Of a stretch of DNA of 64,000 nt, positions 33,175 to 41,754 are shown in pieces (the stretch's first letter is position 1; each line of letters opens with the position of its first letter). Both the position numbers and the translations under genes were made by a program. The stretch lies in assembly GCF_034440735.1 (NCBI RefSeq), contig NZ_CP140098.1, positions 1,357,501 to 1,421,500 of the forward strand. Reading direction: 5' to 3'. Source of the DNA: Deinococcus sp. AB2017081. GTDB taxonomy: Bacteria; Deinococcota; Deinococci; Deinococcales; Deinococcaceae. The notes below the pieces were generated by a model that searched no databases, was not told the DNA's origin, and was given only the letters and a program-made list of their open reading frames with translations.

Positions 33175-33630
33175 ATGTCGAGTCCCGAACTGCTGCGCGA
33201 CACCCTGCGCGAGGTGCTGTACGGCCCGGACGGTCTGTCGGGCCTGTTCAGCCGGCCCGGCGAGGGGCTGCTGCACACGGTGCACGCCTTCACGTACGCC
33301 CAGGCGTGCACCCCGCGTCCGGGCCGGCTGCGCCCCGCCGGTCAGGTCATGGCGCTGCGGCACACGCTGGAACTCACGGCGGCGCGGCTGGCCGACCCGG
33401 CCGCCCTGCTGACCGACGAGACCGAGCCCGCGCAGTGGGTGCCCGAGGGGCCGGCCGCGTGGCGGGCAGAACTCGTCGCCCTGGCCCGCGCCGGGCAGAC
33501 GCTGTATGACGCGCTGTACCTGCCCCTTGGAGCCCCGGCATACCGCGAGGCCCACGGCGCGGTCATCCACGCGGCGCGGGAGGCGGCGCTGCTGCGGGCC
33601 ACGCTGCTGGAGATGCAGGCGGGCACATAA
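33175..33630 (+). CDS. Hypothetical protein
   Basis: A 151-residue, Ala/Leu-rich, largely helical soluble protein (TLELTAARLADPAALLTDE, AREAALLRATLLEMQAG). It has no motif, signal or membrane segment that I recognise. TACACT lies seven bases before the ATG, a clean leaderless start that supports expression. A perfect 11-bp hairpin follows. Probably genus-specific. Confidence 0.7.
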   Translation: MSSPELLRDTLREVLYGPDGLSGLFSRPGEGLLHTVHAFTYAQACTPRPGRLRPAGQVMALRHTLELTAARLADPAALLTDETEPAQWVPEGPAAWRAELVALARAGQTLYDALYLPLGAPAYREAHGAVIHAAREAALLRATLLEMQAGT

Positions 33631-33635
33631 CAGAC

Positions 33636-33667
33636 CTGTCCGCGCCAGGGGCTCCCGGCGCGGACAG
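33636..33667. terminator. Bidirectional hairpin between convergent genes
   Basis: CTGTCCGCGCC (33636-33646) and GGCGCGGACAG (33657-33667) pair perfectly. It separates the hypothetical gene from the end of the sugar ABC operon. Confidence 0.65.
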
Positions 33668-33688
33668 TAGATGAACCGGAGGACGGGT

Positions 33689-34527
<839 letters not shown>

Positions 34528-34531
<4 letters not shown>

Positions 34532-35514
34532 GACTTCCTCCGGGAGAACTGGTCGGTGGCGACCGCCAGGATGATCAGGATGCCGGTGACGAGGTATTGG
34601 TAGACGCTGTCCACGCCCATCAGGGTGAGGCCCGAGCGGAACACGCCCACGATCAGCACGCCGATGAGGGTGCCGAGCACGTTGCCGCGCCCGCCGAACA
34701 GGCTGGTGCCGCCGATCACGACGGCCGTGATGCTCTCGAGGTTCTCGGTCTGCCCGGCCTCCGGCGACGCGCCCCCGATGCGCTCCAGCAGCAGCAGCGC
34801 GGCCACGCCGTACAGCAGTCCGGCGAAGGTGTACACGCTGATGAGCAGGCGGTTCTGCGGGATGCCGCTCAGGCGCACGGCCTCGGGGTTGTTGCCCAGC
34901 GCGTAGATGTGGCGGCCCGGCGCGGTGGACTTGAGGTACAGCCACGTCAGCAGGAACAGCGCGAGCAGCATCAGCGAGCCGTACGAGAAGGTCGCGCCGA
35001 ACAGCGAGAAGCGCTGTGCGAGGAAGGTCAGGCCCTCGGGCGGCATGGGCACGCTGGTCGCCTTGGAATAGATCCGAACCAGCGCAAACACGATCGAGTA
35101 CATCCCCAGGGTCACGATGAACGGGGGCAGCTTCACGAGCGTGATGAGCACGCCGTTGAGCCACCCGATGATGGCACCCACCGCGAGGCCGGTCAGGATC
35201 GCCAGCGCCACCGGCCAGCCCTGCTCGACGGCCAGTTTGCCGATCACCATGCTGCTCAGGGCCATGATCATTCCGCAGCTCAGGTCGATGCCCGCCGTCA
35301 GGATGATCAGCGTCTGCGCGATGGCGATGACCCCCACGATGGACGCCTGTTGCAGGATCAGGCTGAAGGTGCTCAGTTTGAAGAAGTTCGGCGCGAAGAT
35401 CGCGAAGAACAGGGTGGCGACCAGCAGCGCGATCAGCGGGCCGAGCGTGCTGAGGTTCGGGAGGGTCAGGCCCTGGCGGGCGGACGGGGGCGGCGCGGTG
35501 CTCGGCTGGGTCAT
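34528..35514 (-). CDS. Sugar ABC transporter permease (FrcC/RbsC type)
   Basis: A 328-residue permease with about ten membrane segments, of the BPD_transp_2 family. Seen: ILTAGIDLSCGMIMALSSM near residue 92, GWLNGVLITLVKLPPFIVTLG, and the C-terminal GGTSLFGGRGNVLGTLIG (near 268), the family's cytoplasmic loop. It forms the membrane channel with the ATPase encoded immediately downstream and takes substrate from the FrcB-type protein upstream. A 211-base gap with a long stem-loop separates it from the binding-protein gene. Confidence 0.93.
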
Positions 35515-35624
35515 GGTTCGTCTCCGGGAACTCGGTGCAGGCGGCGGACGGACGGCCGACGGTCGGGCAGGGGTGTGGGTGGGCCCAGCATGACACGTGG
35601 TGTCGGCGGCGTGCGGCGTGGCGA

Positions 35625-35665
35625 GAGCTACGGCTCACGGCGAGGAAGGCCGTGGTCCGTAGCTC
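35625..35665 (-). terminator. Two-step stem-loop between binding-protein and permease genes
   Basis: Outer arms GAGCTACGG (35625-35633) and CCGTAGCTC (35657-35665) and inner arms ACGGC/GCCGT (35637-35641, 35649-35653) form one long hairpin without a T run. It is likely an attenuator or RNase barrier that raises binding-protein mRNA over permease mRNA. Confidence 0.55.
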
Positions 35666-35725
35666 CGGTGGTGCGGTGCGGGGCTCAGGAGGGCGGGGCG
35701 GCCCTCACGCGCTCAGGGCGGACGC

Positions 35726-36736
35726 TTACTGGCCCCAGCAGTTGGCGAGGCCGTACTTGCCGTTCTGGCTCTTGACGCCCGCGTAGGCCTTGTTGGTGAT
35801 CAGGGTGACGCCGGTGTCGACGTAGCCCGACGCCTTCTTGCCGGTCTTGGCGTAGTTCACGCCCGCGGCGACGCCCATGCTGGCCATCTTGAGGGGGTAC
35901 TGCTGGCTGGTCGCGCCGATCACGCCGGACTCGACGCTGCGCACGCCGGCGCAGCCGCCGTCCACGGACACGATCAGGACGCTCTTCTCCTTGCCGGCGG
36001 CCTTCAGCGCCTGGTACGCCCCGACGGCGGCGGGCTCGTTGATGGTGTACACGACGTTGATGTCGGGGTTCTTCTGCAGGCAGTTCTCCATGGCGGTCTG
36101 GCCCTTGGCCTGGTCACCGAAGGAGTCCTGGGCGCACGCCACGCCGGTGTTCACGATGTCGGCGCTCTTGCTCGTCACGCCCTTGATGCCGAAGCCCTCG
36201 AGGAAGCCGTTGTGGCGGGCGATGCCGACCGGGTGGCCGGGGAACAGGTCGAGCGCGGCGATGACGGCCTTCTTGTTGCCCATGGCCTTCTTGGCCCACT
36301 GGCCGATCAGGATGCCGGCCTGGTAGTTGTTGGTGGCGAACAGCGCGTCCACCGCGCTGGCCGGCTCGGTGGGGGAATCGAGCGCGATCACCATGACGCC
36401 GGCCGCGCGGGCCTTGGCGATGGCCGGCACGATGGCCTTGGAATCGCTGGGCGTGATCAGGATGGTCTTCGCGCCGGCCGCGACCATGTTCTCGATCGCG
36501 GTGACCTGCCCGGCGTTGTCGCCGTCCTGCTTGCCGGCGGCGGTCATCAGCTTGGCGCCCAGGCGGGTCGCCTCCTTCTGGGCACCCTCCTTCATCTTCA
36601 CGAAGAAGGGGTTGGTCTCGGTCTTGGTGATCAGGCCGATGATCGGCTGGTCGGCCTGCGCGGTGGCGCTGGTCACGATGGCGGCGGCGCTGACGGCGAG
36701 GGCGGCAGTGGCGGCGAACAGTCTGGCTCGTTGCAT
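35726..36736 (-). CDS. Sugar ABC transporter substrate-binding protein (FrcB/RbsB type)
   Basis: A 336-residue periplasmic binding protein. The signal peptide ends near TSATAQA, followed by QPIIGLITKTETNPFFVKM, the usual type I sugar-binder start. ALDLFPGHPVGIARHNGF, VVYTINEPAAVGAYQAL and SVDGGCAGVRSV are fructose-type (FrcB) positions. A fructose-like ligand is inferred, not shown. AAGGAG lies seven bases before the ATG. It follows the LacI gene by only 11 bases, so regulator and transporter share one transcript. Confidence 0.92.
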   Translation of the reverse strand: MQRARLFAATAALAVSAAAIVTSATAQADQPIIGLITKTETNPFFVKMKEGAQKEATRLGAKLMTAAGKQDGDNAGQVTAIENMVAAGAKTILITPSDSKAIVPAIAKARAAGVMVIALDSPTEPASAVDALFATNNYQAGILIGQWAKKAMGNKKAVIAALDLFPGHPVGIARHNGFLEGFGIKGVTSKSADIVNTGVACAQDSFGDQAKGQTAMENCLQKNPDINVVYTINEPAAVGAYQALKAAGKEKSVLIVSVDGGCAGVRSVESGVIGATSQQYPLKMASMGVAAGVNYAKTGKKASGYVDTGVTLITNKAYAGVKSQNGKYGLANCWGQ

Positions 36737-36747
36737 GGTGGATCTCC

Positions 36748-37809
36748 TTAACGTGAATGGGGCGGGGGAACGGAGTGCGGACGTGGAGCGCGTGACAGGG
36801 CGTCGCCGGCAGGCGGCCCGGTGGAGTGGCGGACGACAAGTTCGGTGGGCAGCTGAACCCGTGCCGGGGTGACCGGGCGGGGCTGCCCCAGCTCATTGAT
36901 CAGGTGTTCGCAGGCCAGCCGGCCCAGGTCGTAGGCGGGCTGGGAGATCACGGTCAGGGGTGGAGACATGGTCTGGGCCCAGCGGGAGTCGTCGAAGCCC
37001 ACGATCGACAGGTCGCCGGGGATGTCGAGCTCGAGTTCGCGGGCCGCCAGCACGGCCCCCACGGTCATCTCGTTGTTGCCGATGAACAGGGCGGTCGGGC
37101 GCGTACCGGCCGGGCGCCCCAGCAGCTGCCGCGCCGCCCGGTAACCGTCGTCCTCGCGGTGGTGTCCGGGCAGCACCAGGGTCGGGTCATACGGGAGCTG
37201 CGCGTCGTGCAGGGCGGCGCGGTAGCCGGCGTGGCGGTCGATCGCCGTGCTGATGTCCTGCTGCCCGACGATCATGCCGATCCGGCGGTGCCCCAGCTCG
37301 ATCAGGTGGCGGGTGGCCGTGATGGCCCCGCCCAGGTTGTCCACCGTGACGGTGGTACTGCCGGCGTGACCGCTGACCCGGTCGAGTTCCACGACCGGCA
37401 GATCCGGCAGCGTCTTGAGGTGGGCACGGGTGCCGCTGGTCGGCGCGACGATCAGGCCGGTGGGCAGGTGGCCGCGCAGCGTGTCCATGGCGCGCAGTTC
37501 CTTGGCGGGCTCCTCGTCACTGTTGAACAGGAAGACGGTGTAGCCGTGCTGATCGGCCGCGTCCTGCACGCCCTTGGCCAGCATGGCGTGAAAGGGGTTG
37601 AGGATATCGGCGACGATCAGACCGATCGTCCGGGTCTCCTTCTGGCGCAGGCTCCGGGCCAGCACGTTGGGCTGGTATCCGAGCTGCTGCGCGGCCGCCT
37701 CGACCCGCTCGCGCGTGCCCGTCGCCACCATGTCCGGCCGGCTCAACGCGCGGGACGCGGTGGCGGTGGATACGCTGGCAAGTCGGGCAACGTCCTGAAT
37801 ACTGGGCAT
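36748..37809 (-). CDS. LacI-family transcriptional regulator
   Basis: A 353-residue repressor. The N-terminal helix-turn-helix is SIQDVARLASVSTATASRAL with the hinge NVLARSLRQKET. The ligand-binding domain follows (IGLIVADILNPFHAMLA, VELDRVSGHAGSTTVTVDN, IGNNEMTVGAVLAARELEL, VGFDDSRWAQTMSPPLT). The frame is open upstream, but the ATG at 37809 matches the family N-terminus. It heads the sugar operon, and a consensus LacI operator lies between its promoter and the gene, so it is probably autoregulated by the imported sugar. Confidence 0.95.
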   Translation of the reverse strand: MPSIQDVARLASVSTATASRALSRPDMVATGTRERVEAAAQQLGYQPNVLARSLRQKETRTIGLIVADILNPFHAMLAKGVQDAADQHGYTVFLFNSDEEPAKELRAMDTLRGHLPTGLIVAPTSGTRAHLKTLPDLPVVELDRVSGHAGSTTVTVDNLGGAITATRHLIELGHRRIGMIVGQQDISTAIDRHAGYRAALHDAQLPYDPTLVLPGHHREDDGYRAARQLLGRPAGTRPTALFIGNNEMTVGAVLAARELELDIPGDLSIVGFDDSRWAQTMSPPLTVISQPAYDLGRLACEHLINELGQPRPVTPARVQLPTELVVRHSTGPPAGDALSRAPRPHSVPPPHSR

Positions 37810-37881
37810 GAGAGAAGAACACCTCTGACACGGCGAATGGAGTGGATTGTCGGAAGTGGGCCCCGAGGGGAGGAGCACTTC

Positions 37882-37895
37882 TGCAAACGATTACA
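37882..37895. promoter_or_regulatory. LacI-family operator
   Basis: TGCAAACGATTACA matches TGnAAnCGnTTnCA at all ten fixed positions, with the central CG typical of LacI-family sites. It lies just downstream of the promoter at 37909-37937, where a bound repressor would block the transcript. Confidence 0.8.
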
Positions 37896-37908
37896 TCGAG
37901 ATGCCGCC

Positions 37909-37937
37909 AGTGTGCACCCCGGTCATACAAAAGTCAA
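37909..37937 (-). promoter_or_regulatory. Promoter of the LacI-sugar ABC operon
   Basis: On the minus strand TTGACT (37937-37932), a 17-base spacer and CACACT (37914-37909). The start is expected near 37902, directly before the operator. Confidence 0.65.
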
Positions 37938-37990
37938 GCACCCCCAGCAGACATGGCTGGAGGTGCAGTAATGGGCGTGCTACACGGGCA

Positions 37991-38446
37991 TTACGGGGTG
38001 GGTGCATCCGGTGTGGTGTCTTCCGCGCCCACCTGCCGGAGCAGCACGTCCAGGGTCTGCCACACCAGGGTCGCGCACTTGACGCGCGTGTGCAGGGCAT
38101 GGACACCCTGGAGCGCCATCAGGTCGCCCAGCGACGGATCGGGCTCGCCGGTGCGGATCATGTGCAGGAACGCGTGTTCCAGCTGCGCCGCCTCCGCGAC
38201 GGTCTTGCCCCGCAGCGCCGAGGTCATGAGGCTGGCACTGGCCACCGAGATCGCGCAGCCCTTGCCGGTGAAGCCGGCGTCCGCGATCACGTCGCCGTCG
38301 AGCCGCAGCATCAGCTGGACGTGATCGCCGCAGCTCGGGTTGTGCCCGGACTCCACGTTCGTGGCGCCACTCAACTCCCCGAAGTGCCGGGGCTTGCGCG
38401 AGTGATCCAGGATCACCTGCTTGTAGAGGTTGTCCAGAGTGCTCAT
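37991..38446 (-). CDS. sufU: Iron-sulfur cluster assembly scaffold / sulfur acceptor SufU
   Basis: A 151-residue IscU-like protein of the SufU subgroup, which accepts sulfur from SufS. Three conserved Cys are present: NPSCGD near residue 39, GKGCAIS near 64 and VKCATLVW near 124. The 18-20 residue insert between the second and third Cys typical of SufU is visible. TAGCAT is eight bases before ATG (leaderless-type). No other suf genes are in the window; it stands between the LacI operon and the carboxypeptidase. Confidence 0.92.
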   Translation of the reverse strand: MSTLDNLYKQVILDHSRKPRHFGELSGATNVESGHNPSCGDHVQLMLRLDGDVIADAGFTGKGCAISVASASLMTSALRGKTVAEAAQLEHAFLHMIRTGEPDPSLGDLMALQGVHALHTRVKCATLVWQTLDVLLRQVGAEDTTPDAPTP

Positions 38447-38598
38447 CCCGCTCCATGCTACGCCGCGGAGGGAACGGATCGCCGACCCCGGACGTGCCGG
38501 GCCACGGTTAAGAATCCTGTCACACGCCGCAGGCCATGCTGGCTGACATCCCGGCGGACAGCGCGGAACACGCGCCAACTGCCACCCCCAAGACCAGC

Positions 38599-38634
38599 GG
38601 CCGCGCCTCCGGTGTTCCCCCGTCAGGCGCGGCC
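38599..38634. terminator. Hairpin downstream of the M32 carboxypeptidase gene
   Basis: GGCCGCGCCT (38599-38608) pairs perfectly with AGGCGCGGCC (38625-38634). Confidence 0.5.
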
Positions 38635-38656
38635 CACGGCCATGCTCCGGTGCCGT

Positions 38657-40171
38657 TCAGCCCACGCCGTACAGCGCCGTGTACTTCCCGCGCAGATATG
38701 CCACATAGGGCCCGACGGTCAGCGGCTCCCCGGTCACGCGCTGCACGAGTTCCGCCGGGGTGTAGGTGCTGCCCGGCGCATACACGTGGTCACGCAGCCA
38801 GCCGTGCAGCTCCGAGAACGCTCCGCGCGCGACCTGCGCCTCCAGCCCCGGCAGGGCCCGCTGCGCCGCCGCGTGGAACTGGGCACTCAGCACGTTCCCC
38901 AGCGTGTAGCCCTGGAAGGCCCCACCGATGCCGCCCCCATACCAGTGGACGTCCTGTAGCACGCCGTCCACGTCACTGGGGGCCCGCAGCCCCAGCGTCG
39001 TCTCATAGGCCGCGTGCCACGCCTGCGCCAGGTCGCGCACCGCCAGCCGGCCCGCGAGCAGTTCCCGCTCCAGCCCGTAGCGCGTGATCACGTGCAGGTT
39101 GTACGTCAGCTCGTCGGCGTCGGTGCGGATCAGCGAGCGCCGCGCCACGTTCACCGCGCGGTACATCTCGTCCTCGGTCACGTCCGACAGCTGCTCCGGA
39201 AAGGCGTCGCGGAAGGCCGGGAAATACGCTGCCCAGAACGCCCGCGAGCGGCCCACCAGGTTCTCCCACAGCCGCGACTGGCTCTCGTGGACGCCGGAAC
39301 TGACCCCGCCCCCCAGCGGCGTGCCCAGCAGCTCCGGGGCCACCCCCTGCTCGTACAGGGCGTGTCCGGTCTCGTGCAGGGTCGAGTACAGCGCCTCGGT
39401 CAGATCGTGCTCCCTGACGCGGGTCGTGATCCGCACGTCCTGGCCGCCCAGGCGCGTCATGAACGGGTGCGCGGTCAGATCCTGCCGGCCGCGCGTCAGG
39501 TCGTAGCCGAAGTCTGCCGCGATCCTTCCGCCCACGCGCAGCTGCACGTCCGGCGCATAGAACCGGTGCAGGAAGTCGGTGCGGGGCTCCGGTGCCTGCG
39601 CCACGGCCTCGACCAGCGGTACCAGCGCGGCGCGCAGGTCGTCGAACACGCGGTCGACCACCTCGGCCGTCATGCCCTCGTCCGACTGGTCGATGAAATA
39701 GTCCATCGGGGAGGCGAATTCCGGGAAGTACGATGCCGCCTGGAGGCTCAGTTCCAGCGTCCGTTCCAGGTACGGCACCATCCGCGTGAAGTCGTTCGCG
39801 GGCCGCGCCTCGACCCACGCCGAATATGACTCGCCGACATGCTGCGTGAACTCCTGGACGAAGGTGCCGGGCAGCCGGGTCGCTTCCTCGAACTGGCGGC
39901 GGGCCAGGGCCAGTGTCCGCGCCTGCACCGATGTCCAGTCCGTGTGCGCCTGCGCGTCGTCCAGCAGCCGGCCATACGCGGCGTCGGTCGCCCGCTCATG
40001 GACGATGCCCGCCAGCAGCGCCTGCTGCCGCGCCCGGCCCCCCGCCGCGCCCACCGGCAGGAAGGTGCTCTGATCCCAGCCCAGCAGTGATCCGATACCG
40101 CCCAGATCCGCCAGCTGCTGCCAGTGCAGCGTCAGTGCATTCCAGGTCGTCTCCGGCGTGTGCGAGGTCAT
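38657..40171 (-). CDS. M32-family thermostable carboxypeptidase (CarboxypepTaq)
   Basis: A 504-residue metallocarboxypeptidase that removes C-terminal residues from peptides. The zinc motif STLHETGHALYEQG (HExxH) is near residue 258, followed by SGVHESQSRLWENLVGRS, the family's second conserved block. Both match Thermus aquaticus CarboxypepTaq. TACGCT six bases before the ATG (leaderless) selects 40171 over a longer open frame that runs across the divergent kptA start. Cytoplasmic; probably in peptide turnover like the M29 enzyme at 4.6 kb. Confidence 0.95.
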   Translation of the reverse strand: MTSHTPETTWNALTLHWQQLADLGGIGSLLGWDQSTFLPVGAAGGRARQQALLAGIVHERATDAAYGRLLDDAQAHTDWTSVQARTLALARRQFEEATRLPGTFVQEFTQHVGESYSAWVEARPANDFTRMVPYLERTLELSLQAASYFPEFASPMDYFIDQSDEGMTAEVVDRVFDDLRAALVPLVEAVAQAPEPRTDFLHRFYAPDVQLRVGGRIAADFGYDLTRGRQDLTAHPFMTRLGGQDVRITTRVREHDLTEALYSTLHETGHALYEQGVAPELLGTPLGGGVSSGVHESQSRLWENLVGRSRAFWAAYFPAFRDAFPEQLSDVTEDEMYRAVNVARRSLIRTDADELTYNLHVITRYGLERELLAGRLAVRDLAQAWHAAYETTLGLRAPSDVDGVLQDVHWYGGGIGGAFQGYTLGNVLSAQFHAAAQRALPGLEAQVARGAFSELHGWLRDHVYAPGSTYTPAELVQRVTGEPLTVGPYVAYLRGKYTALYGVG

Positions 40172-40283
40172 GCGTGCAGCGTAGCGCCTTCGTTGTGGTC
40201 GCCGTACCGTACCCGCCATTCGGCCTACGCCGCGCGTCTTCCCGGCGGATGCGCAGGCTGCGGGCACCGTGGACACTGAACAC

Positions 40284-40802
40284 ATGACCGACCACGCCCT
40301 CTCAAGACGCCTGTCCTACCTCCTGCGGCATGCCCCGCACGAGGCCGGGCTGAGCCTGGCCCCCGGCGGCTGGGTGCCGCTCGCGCCCGTGCTGGCGCAT
40401 CTGCAGGCCACGCGGGCGGACATCGAGCGGGTCGTGGCCGGCAGCGACAAGCAGCGCTTCAGCCTGCGTGAACACTCGATCCGCGCCAACCAGGGCCACA
40501 GCGTCCCGGTCGATCTGGAACTCAGTCCGGTCACACCGCCCGACCTGCTGTACCACGGCACGCATCCCCGTGCTCTGGCCGCCATCCGCGCCGAGGGGCT
40601 GCGGCCCATGCAGCGGCATCACGTCCACCTCTCGCCCGATCTGGACACGGCCCGGCGGGTCGGGGCGCGGCGTGGTCAGCCCGTGATCCTGACCATCCGG
40701 GCGGGGGAGATGCACGCCGCCGGGCATCCATTCTTCGTCAGCGAGAACGGGGTGTGGCTGGTGGGGGCCGTGCCGCCCGGATTTATCGGGCAGGATGCAT
40801 AG
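40284..40802 (+). CDS. kptA: RNA 2'-phosphotransferase (Tpt1/KptA family)
   Basis: A 172-residue enzyme that transfers an internal RNA 2'-phosphate to NAD+, releasing nicotinamide and ADP-ribose cyclic phosphate. Conserved residues: SRRLSYLLRHAP near 5, REHSIRANQGHS near 62, LLYHGTHPRAL, and HHVHLSPDLDTA. The natural substrate in bacteria is unclear because they lack the yeast splicing pathway that makes 2'-phosphates. The ATG at 40284 is six bases after GACACT; a GTG at 40269 is possible. Next to another NAD+-consuming gene (sirtuin). Confidence 0.93.
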   Translation: MTDHALSRRLSYLLRHAPHEAGLSLAPGGWVPLAPVLAHLQATRADIERVVAGSDKQRFSLREHSIRANQGHSVPVDLELSPVTPPDLLYHGTHPRALAAIRAEGLRPMQRHHVHLSPDLDTARRVGARRGQPVILTIRAGEMHAAGHPFFVSENGVWLVGAVPPGFIGQDA

Positions 40803-40867
40803 GCTGCGGCCCGGCTGTTGCTGGAACTTCTGTGCAGAACGCCGAAAATCGGATCGGCGGGCGGCAA

Positions 40868-40896
40868 TTGACATGGGCTGTATATCGGGGTATCTT
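40868..40896 (+). promoter_or_regulatory. Strong consensus-like sigma-A promoter
   Basis: TTGACA (40868-40873), a 17-base spacer and TATCTT (40891-40896). It is the best -35/-10 pair seen in the window, in an unusually AT-rich patch. Transcription would start near 40903, four bases before a terminator hairpin. Confidence 0.7.
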
Positions 40897-40906
40897 ATTT
40901 CTATCA

Positions 40907-40928
40907 CCGCCTTTGAGGGCGGGTTTTT
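40907..40928 (+). terminator. Intrinsic terminator just past a strong promoter
   Basis: CCGCC (40907-40911) pairs with GGCGG (40918-40922) and is followed by GTTTTTC and another T4. It could end kptA transcription or attenuate the promoter at 40868. Confidence 0.65.
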
Positions 40929-41019
40929 CGTTTTGGGCGTTCTGAGCGGGTTCGTCCGCCCTCTTGCCCGCGTCTCACTGCCGACGTTGCCTTCCAGCCC
41001 CGCACGCTAGCCTTGGGCC

Positions 41020-41754
41020 ATGACCCTGTCTCAGGCCCGCGCCGCCCTGGCTGCCGCTTCCCGCGTGGCCGTCCTGACCGGTGCCGGCGTGAGTGCCGAA
41101 AGCGGTATCCCCACCTTCCGGGACGCGCAGACCGGGCACTGGGCGCGCTTTCGCCCGGAAGATCTGGCGAGCCCGCCCGCATACCGTCGCGACCCGGAGA
41201 TGGTCTGGGAGTGGTACGCCGGGCGCTACCGCGACGTGCTGGCGGCCGAACCGAACGGGGCGCATCACCTCCTGGCGCGGCTGGAGCGGGAGAAGGGGGC
41301 GGGCTTCTTCCTGGCGACCCAGAACGTGGACGGCCTGCACGCCCGGGCCGGCAGTGGGCAGGGCGGCGGGCGCATGGTTGAGCTGCACGGCACCCTGCTG
41401 TCTGCACGGGACGAGGTGACGGGCGAGGTCTTCCCGCTGCCTGCGCCGGATGTGCTGGTCACGCCGCCGATCTCTCCGACCGGCCACCGGATGCGTCCGA
41501 ACATCGTGTGGTTCGGGGAGTACCTGCCGGAAGATGCCCTGCACGCGGCCCAGCGCGCGTTTCAGGCGGCAGAGGTGGCCCTGATCGTTGGCACCAGCGG
41601 CGCGGTGTATCCGGCGGCCGGTCTGGCGGGGGAGACCCTGTATGCCGGCGGCACCGTCATCGAGATCAATCCCGAGGAGACGGAACTGTCGGATCAGATG
41701 ACGTACTGCGTGCGCGACGTGGCCTCACGCGGGTTGGCGGCGCTGATGTCATGA
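41020..41754 (+). CDS. Sir2-family NAD-dependent deacylase lacking the zinc cysteines
   Basis: A 244-residue sirtuin that would use NAD+ to remove acyl groups from lysine. The NAD site GAGVSAESGIPTFRD (21-35), ATQNVDGLHARAG and catalytic His123 in ELHGTL are intact. YAGR at 66-69 fits the Y-x-x-R acid-acyl (succinyl/malonyl) pocket. The region 125-165, where the four zinc-ligand Cys should be, has none; the only Cys is near the C-terminus. TAGCCT six bases before ATG (leaderless). It overlaps the next gene by four bases (ATGA). Confidence 0.9.
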   Translation: MTLSQARAALAAASRVAVLTGAGVSAESGIPTFRDAQTGHWARFRPEDLASPPAYRRDPEMVWEWYAGRYRDVLAAEPNGAHHLLARLEREKGAGFFLATQNVDGLHARAGSGQGGGRMVELHGTLLSARDEVTGEVFPLPAPDVLVTPPISPTGHRMRPNIVWFGEYLPEDALHAAQRAFQAAEVALIVGTSGAVYPAAGLAGETLYAGGTVIEINPEETELSDQMTYCVRDVASRGLAALMS

